In this document: piece by piece, positions 1 to 7,520 of the stretch
Numbering within the stretch: position 1 is the first letter of the stretch
Layout: every line of letters starts with the position of its first letter
NCBI GenBank assembly: GCA_009918675.1
Contig: RGDM01000018.1
Span: 1 to 59,136, forward strand
Reading direction: 5' to 3'
Origin: a bacterium
GTDB taxonomy: Bacteria > Bdellovibrionota_B > Oligoflexia > Silvanigrellales > Silvanigrellaceae
DNA length: 59,136 nucleotides
Made by a program: the position numbers and the translations under genes
Notes under the pieces: generated by a model
What the model saw: the letters and a program-made list of their open reading frames with translations, nothing else
What the model was told of the DNA's origin: nothing
Database searches by the model: none

Positions 1-1
1 C

Positions 2-646
2 CGACGCGATCTCGCCTCAACATTTTCGAGTTTTGGTCGCTCTGTCGACATCTCCGCCCCGGGAGAAGACATTGTTTCAACTTCTCCTCAAGGCGCTTAT
101 GCGGAACGATCGGGAACCAGCCAGGCGTGCCCTTTGGTGGCAGCCACTGCCGCTCAAATTCGTTCTCAATATCCACACCTCTCCGCGCAAGAGGTTAAGG
201 CTCGCATCCTTGAGGGAGCCGATAGTTTGAGCGGATTGATTGGATTCAACCGTGCAGGTCTTCGTTTAAACGTCAGTCATGCACTCGCAGGTACGCAAGG
301 CGCACGTTTGCCTGAAGCACCACAAAAAGGCGACGTCCAATGGCAGCGCACGGAAGTCCAATTTGAAACAGAACATCCTTACCGTGCAAATCAAAAGGTA
401 TCGATACGCATCACAGCGCCCAGCGGCAGCAGCCGCATGCGCATCCATTTTAAAAAATTCATCACCCAATCCACTGACGTGCTCGCCTTGCAAGACCCGC
501 AGGGCTCGTGGAAAGCACAATGGAGTGGCGAATTGGGAGAATTTTGGAGCCCAATCTTCGAGGGGCAAACAGCAAACCTAACCTTCTCCACCGATGCTTT
601 TGTTTCAGACTGGGGATGGCAAATCGACCTCATTGAATCACAATAA
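2..646 (+). CDS. Subtilisin-like serine protease (S8), C-terminal part, cut by the window edge
   Basis: Only the last 214 codons are inside the window; the reading frame is open to the left edge. Near the start it reads SVDISAPGEDIVSTS and then RSGTSQACPLVAA, the strongly conserved subtilase block around the catalytic serine (GTSxAxP), so this is the end of an S8 catalytic domain, probably secreted. After about residue 100 follows a beta-rich tail of about 110 residues (for example RMRIHFKKF) resembling the sandwich domains appended to exported subtilases. The Asp and His of the triad and any signal peptide lie outside the window. The gene converges on a leftward frameshifted gene. Confidence 0.85.
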   Translation, partial: RRDLASTFSSFGRSVDISAPGEDIVSTSPQGAYAERSGTSQACPLVAATAAQIRSQYPHLSAQEVKARILEGADSLSGLIGFNRAGLRLNVSHALAGTQGARLPEAPQKGDVQWQRTEVQFETEHPYRANQKVSIRITAPSGSSRMRIHFKKFITQSTDVLALQDPQGSWKAQWSGELGEFWSPIFEGQTANLTFSTDAFVSDWGWQIDLIESQ

Positions 647-671
647 AATGACGTTGATTCTTTAAAGAAAT

Positions 672-1165
672 TCACTCTGCGGAATAAATATAAGAACCAG
701 AGAAACGCTCTGAAGCAACGCCGTCATTCGCTAATAATCCACGACTGCGATTGAAATTGACCTCGACAAAATCGGGATCAGCCACATTCAATTTCTTAGC
801 AACATCGCCCCGGCCCGATTCCTTCCAGAGGCGCGAGAGAATGATTGAAAAACCAAAGCACCATCGGCAAGTCGCTGCTGAGCAAGCTGTTGCTTGCCGC
901 CTTCTGAGCCAAGTCCCAGTCTCGCAACAATGTCCAGAACAGTTTGCACATTCAGCGCCGAGCGACTCACTTCCTGAAGAGTTCCAGAGACCATTCCTTG
1001 CGCAAAAGTGTTCACACAAAAATGAAGTGCTTGCAGAAATTCAATTTGATGACTCACATGGTTGTCTATTTGCAACCAATGCGTGGGACGCTCTTGCGAC
1101 AAAGTCGATGGTTCAAGGAACAAAGAAGTCAAATACAGACAGCGCACCGTTCGCCGCAGATTCAT
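672..1165 (-). pseudogene. Small hypothetical gene interrupted by a frameshift
   Basis: A leftward reading frame starts at an ATG at 1165 behind a good ribosome site (AAGGAG, about 7 bases upstream) and runs about 106 codons. Its plausible protein character (VSRSALNVQTVLDIVARLG) then collapses into a few odd residues and a stop at 788. A second frame takes over at the run of five A at 848-852 (five T on the coding strand) and continues with natural-looking sequence (DVAKKLNVADPDFVEVNF) to a stop at 672. Restoring one T would give a protein of about 164 residues. I do not recognise the family. It could be a true mutation, a sequencing error or slippage on the T-run. Confidence 0.5.
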
Positions 1166-1245
1166 CCTCAGACTCCTTAATGCCGATCCCCATTGTGGGT
1201 ACTAACACCACCAGACTCAGAGGCAAATTGCCTATTAATTCCAAA

Positions 1246-2118
1246 TCACTTCACTTGCGCATAAGCACGACCCGTGTCCGTTAGTTCACCTTTTTCATTG
1301 AAGAGTGAAGAACGGCCAACTCTTGAATCGTGCCACGCATACCGCTCAACAATGGACGATTGATTCATCCATCGTGTCGTCTCGTCGATAAATGAGTTCA
1401 TTTCATTTTGTGAAATTTTATCTGGATTCTCTTTTGAGCTTGCCGCTGTTTGCGGCGCAAATTCGGTGACCCAAAGAGGCTTTTTGTAGAGTGCGAATAC
1501 CTCTTCTAGGTCTTTGATAAACTTCTTCGCATTTGCACCTTTGTACCAATGCACAGTCACGAAATCGATTTTAGGATTTGCTGCCATGAATGCGGGAAGC
1601 CAGTCGCCTTTCACCGGGTTTCCTGCCATTGCCGGTCCGCCGATCCGCTGACCTTTAGCCACAATTGAAGGCCACGCTTCAAGCGCTTTGCTCACAGGAA
1701 TGTCGGACTGTTTCGAATTATCGGGTTCGTTGAACCCGAGCACGATTGTCGAACTCACTTTTGCCTGCAGCGACTTGATTGAAAAGATCATCGGAATAAA
1801 TTCAACATCTGTTTCAAGACTCGTTTGATTGTCCCAGTTGTAATACCAGGCAACGTTTAATGCGCGGAGATGGTCCTGCGAAAATCCTTTTTTCTCCGCC
1901 AGCCCAACGCCTTTTTTTCCAGTCTGTGGATGAGCTTTCGGCGCATCACCATGTGTTCCGTAATGTTCTTTTTGAGTAGAACCCTTTTTGTGGTTTGATT
2001 TCGAGGCGAGATGCATCTTCTGGCTGTCTTGCCGAGGCGATGCAGACGCGTTCACAGGATGCGCTAAAATTGCCACAAAGAGCGTGGGCACAAAAAAATC
2101 TTTGAATTTCCAACTCAC
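1246..2118 (-). CDS. Asl1/GH128-like glycoside hydrolase, exported
   Basis: A TIM-barrel hydrolase of the Asl1-like catalytic family (GH128, known for endo-beta-1,3-glucanases). Visible signatures in order are VAWYYNWD, GFNEPD, TVHWYKG and PLWVTEFA. The Glu of GFNEPD (about residue 131 from the start used here) and of VTEF (about 219) fit the acid/base and nucleophile. A signal peptide (FFVPTLFVAILAHPVNASA) precedes a Lys/His-rich linker of about 50 residues. The start is uncertain: I use the GTG at 2118, which puts the signal peptide at the N-terminus, but an upstream GTG behind a GGGGG run would add 18 residues. The likely role is secreted glucan degradation. Confidence 0.75.
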   Translation of the reverse strand: MSWKFKDFFVPTLFVAILAHPVNASASPRQDSQKMHLASKSNHKKGSTQKEHYGTHGDAPKAHPQTGKKGVGLAEKKGFSQDHLRALNVAWYYNWDNQTSLETDVEFIPMIFSIKSLQAKVSSTIVLGFNEPDNSKQSDIPVSKALEAWPSIVAKGQRIGGPAMAGNPVKGDWLPAFMAANPKIDFVTVHWYKGANAKKFIKDLEEVFALYKKPLWVTEFAPQTAASSKENPDKISQNEMNSFIDETTRWMNQSSIVERYAWHDSRVGRSSLFNEKGELTDTGRAYAQVK

Positions 2119-2253
2119 CAACGAACAGAATCTGCGACTCGATAAAAGAGCAGTCAGGCAATTAAAAAACACAATGCACCCCCATATTCGGTGGATACAT
2201 TGTGTCACAAAGATCAAATCAAATTCACCCGACGCTCACAGCAGGTGTCAAAT

Positions 2254-2775
2254 TTACTCTCTAAATTGGCTCTCGAGCTGTAGCAAGGCCGATTCAAGTT
2301 TGTCTTGCTTAGAGACAAAGGCCAAACCGTTGATCCGCAATTGTGACGTTGGATAACGCGAAACAAATTCCAGCAAAGTGAAAGTTCCATCGTTGATACT
2401 TGTAACGAATGTTTTTTCAACTCGCTCGCTGGAGTAGTCTCCAGCAAAAATCGCTTCAAGGACTTGCTTCACCTCGTCACCAGCGTCCGAGGAAATGGCT
2501 TCCTGCGCACGGGCAGGTGAAATTTTCAGAACGTGTGAGAATTTTATCCGCAAATCGATTTGCTGATCTTTAGAAAGTTTTCCTGAAATAGCGGGAACAT
2601 CTTCGCCACTAACAAAACGTGTCAGCTCATCTCGAGTGCATGAGCCGGCCTCAATTCCAAAGACACGGATCGAGAACTTTTCAGATTTCAAAGCGGACTG
2701 CGGTTGACTGGTATTTGAACTCCCACATGCGCTTACAAGCAAATAAGTGCCAGCGAAGAATGAAAACAATCTCAT
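2254..2775 (-). CDS. Hypothetical lipoprotein
   Basis: A protein of 173 residues with a clear lipoprotein signal: Met, Arg, a hydrophobic stretch, then the lipobox LVSAC with Cys17, followed by a Ser/Asn/Gln-rich linker. The start is the ATG at 2775, preceded by GGGGGACGT. The body is mixed alpha/beta and acidic (EIxAG, FVSGEDVP) with no motif I can name. It lies downstream of a small coiled-coil gene on the same strand and upstream of the GH128 gene, with gaps of over 100 bases, so an operon is not obvious. Function unknown. Confidence 0.65.
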   Translation of the reverse strand: MRLFSFFAGTYLLVSACGSSNTSQPQSALKSEKFSIRVFGIEAGSCTRDELTRFVSGEDVPAISGKLSKDQQIDLRIKFSHVLKISPARAQEAISSDAGDEVKQVLEAIFAGDYSSERVEKTFVTSINDGTFTLLEFVSRYPTSQLRINGLAFVSKQDKLESALLQLESQFRE

Positions 2776-2951
2776 ACGTCCCCCATTGTTTACCGGTGCT
2801 ATGTTGCAGCGAGGGAGATAATGCAACTCAAACCACAAGACAAGCAAAAAAAACTTACATTAGCCTCATATTTGTTAATAATTTCAGATCACTAAGAAAG
2901 CATCAGGGTAAAACAAGGATTGTTGCAGCAACTCAAATTGGAGAACGGGTG

Positions 2952-3293
2952 TCATTTGCACGCGGAGCGGGTACGTTCCGCTTCAACTTCCTTGTCTTTG
3001 AGTACGTTGAGATTTTCATCGATGGAGCGAATTTTTCTCTCAGCAAGGAGCACTTCACGGCGAAAATCTATGCGCCGATAGTCGTTGGAGGTTCGAGATA
3101 AGTTTTCCATGCTGCGGTTTCTTTGCTGTAGGACTATATTTTTTTCCTCATCAAGCGCACTCACCTTTTCACGTAAGGCACTCATTGCTGCTTCTAAATC
3201 GCTGCACTTGCTTTGTGTGTTTGAATTTTCACTTTCACCATGAGCAACAGGCCAAATCCAAAATGGCACCAGCAGCAGCACCAACCGCAGCAT
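2952..3293 (-). CDS. Small exported coiled-coil protein
   Basis: The 113-residue product starts at an ATG with an excellent ribosome site (GAGGAGG, 6 bases before 3293). A short signal peptide (LRLVLLLVPFWIWPVAHG) is followed by an almost continuous helix rich in Glu, Lys, Arg and Leu (SALREKVSALDEEKNIVLQQ), the pattern of a coiled coil, with single Cys residues near each end of the mature chain. It is probably periplasmic. No family is recognised; the size and composition resemble small periplasmic coiled-coil proteins, but this is only a shape argument. Confidence 0.6.
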   Translation of the reverse strand: MLRLVLLLVPFWIWPVAHGESENSNTQSKCSDLEAAMSALREKVSALDEEKNIVLQQRNRSMENLSRTSNDYRRIDFRREVLLAERKIRSIDENLNVLKDKEVEAERTRSACK

Positions 3294-3382
3294 GGAATCC
3301 TCCTCAGGCACAAAATCCAACCGCCGAGTTCAACACAAAGCAACACCAACAGGGGGGCTCTTTTAAGACTCGGCGTTTGTCA

Positions 3383-3405
3383 GTTGGCTTTAAAAAAAAG
3401 CCAAC
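3383..3405. other. Perfect 9-bp inverted repeat in a divergent intergenic region
   Basis: GTTGGCTTT (3383-3391), an AAAAA loop and AAAGCCAAC (3397-3405) form a perfect 9-bp stem. It lies between the leftward coiled-coil gene (start 3293) and the rightward metalloprotease gene (start 3544). No T-run follows on either strand, so it is not a typical intrinsic terminator; an operator or mRNA leader hairpin is possible. Apart from this I see nothing in 3294-3543. Confidence 0.5.
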
Positions 3406-3543
3406 AAAGACCCATTTTCATTAGATAAACTTAAAAAAAGCATTCTTCAAGAAGGCCGCGGCTGAGAAATCTTGATAAATTTCTTCGCCAAAGATTCCGA
3501 TGCCCGTTGGTCAGCGTTGGGTTGCATCCGCAAGGATTTCTGA

Positions 3544-4320
3544 ATGATTGAGTTTCGCAAAAAAAATATTTCTCTCCGTTTGGTGCTCTTTTGCACCGTC
3601 TGGACTTCGATTTTTGTTGCGACAGTCTCTTGTCGAGCGAAGAACACGGCCGTGAATTCTGATCCGGAAACGGTTGTGATGGCAGATGCGAAATGGAAAT
3701 CGACATCAATCAGTGTATGTTGGGAATTTGTAAGTGATGCAACCGCAACTTTTCGCAACAAGATTCGCGAAACGGTCAATACAGCTTTCAAGAATACAGC
3801 GTTGCGCTTCAGCGGCTGGCAGGTTTGCCCGAAGATTGGTCAAGTGAATATGCGGGTTTTTATTTATGACGACCCAGGTAGCAAGGCGAATCCGGAGTTT
3901 CTTGCACTCCGTGCCTCATTGCGGGAAGAAACTCCGGGTCATCCGCGAGTTCGTTTTCGCGCGAGCCAAATGTCGGGACAGCGCGCAGGAATTATTCTGT
4001 CAATGACTGGCGAAAAAGCAATTCCATTCTTCATCAATATGCTCAACTCATTGAGCCCACAAGGGCGAATGAATTTGCTTGTTTCATCAAGCCTGCACGA
4101 ATTTGGGCACGCGATTGGGTTACGACATGAGGATGCTCATCCGGAAGCTTTGTGTCCGCAATTTGATGAAGACATGGAAGCAGGAGATGAAAAGATTGGG
4201 CCATGGAATAAAACATCGTTTATGGAACGTTGTTTTTACCGCAATTATGATTACGAGAAAGGTCTTGTTTGGCCAAACGAGCTCGACATTCAGGGCATCA
4301 ACACTCTCTATAAAAAATGA
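3544..4320 (+). CDS. Metzincin-type zinc metalloprotease, exported
   Basis: A protein of 258 residues. Residues 185-195 read HEFGHAIGLRH, the full metzincin zinc motif HExxHxxGxxH, with catalytic Glu186. A downstream Met (TSFMERC) could be the Met-turn. The N-terminus is basic then hydrophobic and ends in VATVSC at residue 30, which resembles but does not perfectly match a lipobox; the protein is either a lipoprotein or secreted. The start is the ATG at 3544 with AAGGA 7 bases upstream. The target is unknown; it sits among other secreted hydrolases. Confidence 0.8.
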   Translation: MIEFRKKNISLRLVLFCTVWTSIFVATVSCRAKNTAVNSDPETVVMADAKWKSTSISVCWEFVSDATATFRNKIRETVNTAFKNTALRFSGWQVCPKIGQVNMRVFIYDDPGSKANPEFLALRASLREETPGHPRVRFRASQMSGQRAGIILSMTGEKAIPFFINMLNSLSPQGRMNLLVSSSLHEFGHAIGLRHEDAHPEALCPQFDEDMEAGDEKIGPWNKTSFMERCFYRNYDYEKGLVWPNELDIQGINTLYKK

Positions 4321-4334
4321 CTTCAAAAGAGTGT

Positions 4335-5177
4335 TCAGTTCACCTCTTGCCGATAGAGGGAACGAACGACTCCAATCACTTTGTCTGTGTCGCGATGACC
4401 GAACGGTATGGCATCGAAGTCGTTGTTTTCTGGCACCAACAACGCATGCGGAATTTGTTCAAATGGATTTTTTGAATGTTCTAATAGCCGTTCATGAGCT
4501 TGCCGGTAAAGCTGCGAGCCACGCATGGCAAAACGTTTCACAGTGACTTCATGATCACCAACAGCAGCTACAACGATATCGCCGTTGCGCGCACTGGACG
4601 CTGATTCAATCAAGAGGTAGTCGCCAGGCAAGAAACCAACATTCATCATACTGTAACCTTCAACGGTCACAGCAAACAAAGTACTTTGCGCAGATTTCTT
4701 TTGAACGTTCAAAAACGGCACCGTTGTGGTGGCATGTTCAATGGCTTCAATGGGCGCACCTGCCTGAACAAGACCAACCACCGGGACAAATAAACAGTTC
4801 GGCGTATCGAACTCTTGGGCAGAGGCCTTTTTCATAAAGGTTGCGCTTGCGAAACGCGCTTTATCGGATGTTGAGGGAAGAGTGCTCTCTTTGCGCGGAT
4901 CGTGTCCGGCCGCAGACAACGCGCTATTTCCTGCAACGCTGCCCGTCCACCATGTCATAGCTTCTGGTGTGGGAACAAGTTGCCGCGATTTGCCTGGAAC
5001 AGGTGGCTGAAGAAAACCTTTTTTGCGCAGCACAGTCACAACATCTTGTGCGCTGCCGACCGCTTTCCATTCGAAGTGTGCGGCAATTTCGCGCAACGTG
5101 GGTGGCATTCCCGTCTTATCAAGACATTCCAAAATATAGGCAACCACCTTGCCTTGTAGGTCTGTGAGCTGTACCAT
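4335..5177 (-). CDS. lexA: LexA-type SOS repressor, divergent from the imuA-imuB-dnaE2 cassette
   Basis: LexA/S24 family. Residues 5-55 match the LexA winged helix (LTDLQGKVVAYIL, then GMPPTLREIAAHF). The C-terminal latent protease domain has the self-cleavage bond Ala139-Gly140 (VGLVQAGAPIEA), nucleophile Ser176 (VEGYSMM) and Lys214 (VTVKRF), 38 residues apart as in the family. At 280 residues it is longer than the usual 200-230 because of a linker of about 60 residues between the domains. The start is the ATG at 5177. It is divergent from the mutagenesis operon, as expected for its regulator, and CTGTACC repeats overlap its start codon. It may be a cassette-specific second LexA. Confidence 0.88.
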   Translation of the reverse strand: MVQLTDLQGKVVAYILECLDKTGMPPTLREIAAHFEWKAVGSAQDVVTVLRKKGFLQPPVPGKSRQLVPTPEAMTWWTGSVAGNSALSAAGHDPRKESTLPSTSDKARFASATFMKKASAQEFDTPNCLFVPVVGLVQAGAPIEAIEHATTTVPFLNVQKKSAQSTLFAVTVEGYSMMNVGFLPGDYLLIESASSARNGDIVVAAVGDHEVTVKRFAMRGSQLYRQAHERLLEHSKNPFEQIPHALLVPENNDFDAIPFGHRDTDKVIGVVRSLYRQEVN

Positions 5178-5188
5178 ACATCTGTACC
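5169..5188. promoter_or_regulatory. Candidate LexA operator: direct repeat CTGTACC-N6-CTGTACC
   Basis: CTGTACC occurs at 5169-5175 and again at 5182-5188, 13 bases apart, across the start codon of the LexA-type gene and next to its divergent imuA partner (start 5259). It does not match the enterobacterial or Bacillus consensus. LexA sites differ widely between phyla, and direct-repeat operators are known in Alphaproteobacteria. The assignment as an autoregulatory site is inference from position and symmetry. Confidence 0.4.
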
Positions 5189-5258
5189 CCATACAGAGGA
5201 AGCCAAAGGTTTCTTCGGGGCTGCAAGCAACCATCCGATTTCCTGAAGGAAGTGGTAC

Positions 5259-5912
5259 ATGAAAAGCGAAAAGAACACAAGTCCTGCTCGCTTGGGGGGG
5301 GTGTCTGGGCTCTGGCACACCACTCTGAACCACACACCTGTTCGGCAAGCAAGCCTGGCGAATCCCCATTCTTTGCTCAGCCCGTCTACCATTCCTGTGT
5401 CGGCCTCGCGCCGAACACCCGGTGGGCTCGTGCTGCTCAGAAGTATGCCTCTTGCCAGCGTTGCACCAGGACTCACCCAACTGCGCAGCGCACTGCCATC
5501 ACTCACCCTCAAACCCTACGCCCACACACTCGAACTCCTCCGGCAACATCAAAACACCGTGCGCAAGCGTGAGCGCGATCCTCACCTATTGCTCAACCTC
5601 GCTTGGGTGTCACAGTCCGGAAGTCCGGTGGAATTCAATCGCCGCGTCTTGGAATCTTTCGAGCTCTCGCTCGCACACACACTTTTTTTGGAAAGTGAGC
5701 ACATTCAGCAGAGCGTGGAAGCGGTTTGTGCTGAAAATCATTTCGACGCGATTGTTGTCGAGGCGCCCGCAAATGCTGTCATCGTCAAACGCGCACAACG
5801 TTGGCTCAAACCCATCGCCCACGACCCTTTGAAACCCGAATCAGCCAATTGCTTGGAAACACATCCCCGCGAGCGACTGTTTATTCTCATCGATGAAAGA
5901 AACCATCCATGA
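5259..5912 (+). CDS. imuA: ImuA-like protein of the SOS mutagenesis cassette
   Basis: A protein of 217 residues beginning at an ATG behind AAGGAAG. Sequence identity to ImuA is weak: the N-terminal half has no clear Walker A motif, but the C-terminal half (HTLFLESEHIQQSVEAVC, then FDAIVVEAP) resembles the RecA-fold core of ImuA/SulA-like proteins, where a strand ending in an acidic residue is followed by a helix. The call rests mainly on position: divergent from lexA and overlapping imuB by four bases (ATGA at 5909-5912). ImuA is thought to act with ImuB to recruit DnaE2 for translesion synthesis. Confidence 0.6.
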   Translation: MKSEKNTSPARLGGVSGLWHTTLNHTPVRQASLANPHSLLSPSTIPVSASRRTPGGLVLLRSMPLASVAPGLTQLRSALPSLTLKPYAHTLELLRQHQNTVRKRERDPHLLLNLAWVSQSGSPVEFNRRVLESFELSLAHTLFLESEHIQQSVEAVCAENHFDAIVVEAPANAVIVKRAQRWLKPIAHDPLKPESANCLETHPRERLFILIDERNHP

Positions 5913-7516
5913 GATCAGGGCAATTTTCACGCAATCATCTCGCACCACAGTTCGACCAGCGTCGGCTCAAGAACGCAAGCCGTGCACGCATTCCACAAGC
6001 GCGTGGTGCAGGTACACTTTGGGGCATCATCTTTTTGCCCAACCTCGATTCAGATTCACTTTTCGCGGCGCGCACACTGGCGCAGGCGTTGTCGGAGCAT
6101 GTCCTTCGACCCCACCTCACCGTGCTGCTCGTTTCCCTCCAACACACCCTCCGGTATTTCGGGTCATGGGATGCCATGGCCCGTGTCTACCATGCTCAGG
6201 TTCAACACCTGCCGCCGGGTGCGCGTCCGCGACTCCTTCTCACGCATCATCTTTTTGCCGGCACTCATTTTGGAGCCACTCATACAGATCTTGAATTTGC
6301 CTTGGCAAATGAAAACAATCTCATGTTCCGCAACCATCTCTCCACACTGACATGGCCGCAGTGGAAAGAAGCGTGTGTTCTTTTTGCAAGTTTATTACAG
6401 CTCAAGCAAAGCGAACTCACCGACCTTCTGCGCAGCGTTAAGCAATTTGCCGATGCTGCTCTGAGTATGCGCTTTCAAAGTCCTGCTCATTTTCCAACCG
6501 ACCTCAACAGCGATGACATCTCACGTCGGTTCGGGCGTTGGGTCGTGGTGTTTTGGGATATGTGGAATCGTCCTGAGGTTGCACTCGGAACCGTCTTCAA
6601 AGACCTCCCGCAAGATCTCTGCGCACAAGACTTCGTCACGCATAACAACGAGTGCGAGGAATACAGCAATGACCCTTGCTATCCACTGAGCACACTGCAG
6701 CCCATGCTTGAAACGTGCCTGAAAAAACTTTTGCGCAAACTAACACCCTACAACAGTCTCGAGCAGCACTTTGGCATCCGTGATTTTCGAGTCACGCTCG
6801 AAGTCGAAAATAATCTCAAAATCCAACACACCTGCATGCTCAACGAAGCGATTCTTGAATTTAATAAAACAACACGTCTTGTTCTCGAAAATATGGCCGC
6901 AAAGCTTCCACACAAAGGGCAAGAATTCCAGCACCCCACCGAACCATCTTTTTATTTTAAGGCATTTCAAATCTATCGCCTGACCATAGAACCCTTGCGT
7001 TTGTGCCCATGTGGTATGAGCGCAGGCAGCGAACTTCACAGCCAGCGCACGCCACTGCCTTTTGAACGGGTGATTCAAAACATCGAACTCAAACATGCTG
7101 GAGATGCATTTCAGGTTCCACTCCACGCCGATTTTTCCACCGCAAGTCATCCGGAAAAGCAATCACCAGATCTGCTTGAATCAGCTCATTCCCTTCAGAT
7201 TTTGCAGAACAAGCGGGTTTCACATGTCGCACCGGCGTGCTTGTTTCGCTTTGCTGCACAAGAGCGTCCACTGCATTTGCTGAGGAAAAAACTTGAATTC
7301 TCGCTGTGTGAATTTTTTTCTAGCCGCGACGCTCCCGTCCATCATCTCGAATACTTGGAAACTTTATACAACGAAGATCTCTACGCTCTTCACGCCCCAG
7401 GCAGCCCCGCTCTGCTACTTTCTTGCCCGCAAGGAGAAACGCCAGCAACAACACGTTTTACTTTAAAAGGTGTGTTTGAACCTGCACAAAGCGCACTGCA
7501 GGAAAGGTTCTTTTGA
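5909..7516 (+). CDS. imuB: ImuB-like inactive Y-family polymerase homologue
   Basis: A protein of 535 residues, translationally coupled to imuA (ATGA) and followed by dnaE2 four bases after its stop. An ImuB-like N-terminal strand appears at about residues 36-55 (LWGIIFLPNLDSDSL, comparable to the LWLPHL block of ImuB). I do not see the acidic catalytic residues of active Y-family polymerases, which is normal for ImuB, an adaptor linking DnaE2 to the sliding clamp. The rest is unusually divergent, and I could not find a confident beta-clamp-binding motif. The call depends on gene order. Confidence 0.6.
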   Translation: MRSGQFSRNHLAPQFDQRRLKNASRARIPQARGAGTLWGIIFLPNLDSDSLFAARTLAQALSEHVLRPHLTVLLVSLQHTLRYFGSWDAMARVYHAQVQHLPPGARPRLLLTHHLFAGTHFGATHTDLEFALANENNLMFRNHLSTLTWPQWKEACVLFASLLQLKQSELTDLLRSVKQFADAALSMRFQSPAHFPTDLNSDDISRRFGRWVVVFWDMWNRPEVALGTVFKDLPQDLCAQDFVTHNNECEEYSNDPCYPLSTLQPMLETCLKKLLRKLTPYNSLEQHFGIRDFRVTLEVENNLKIQHTCMLNEAILEFNKTTRLVLENMAAKLPHKGQEFQHPTEPSFYFKAFQIYRLTIEPLRLCPCGMSAGSELHSQRTPLPFERVIQNIELKHAGDAFQVPLHADFSTASHPEKQSPDLLESAHSLQILQNKRVSHVAPACLFRFAAQERPLHLLRKKLEFSLCEFFSSRDAPVHHLEYLETLYNEDLYALHAPGSPALLLSCPQGETPATTRFTLKGVFEPAQSALQERFF

Positions 7517-7520
7517 ACGT

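Noticed and set aside
751..1284. Rightward open frame of 177 codons
   Set aside because: It is antisense to the frameshifted leftward gene, overlaps the GH128 gene end, has a poor ribosome site and an unnatural composition (many Ser, Gln, Arg).
5252..5832. Alternative frames in the imuA region
   Set aside because: They overlap imuA, whose four-base overlap with imuB and place next to lexA support the frame I annotated; the alternatives show no domain.
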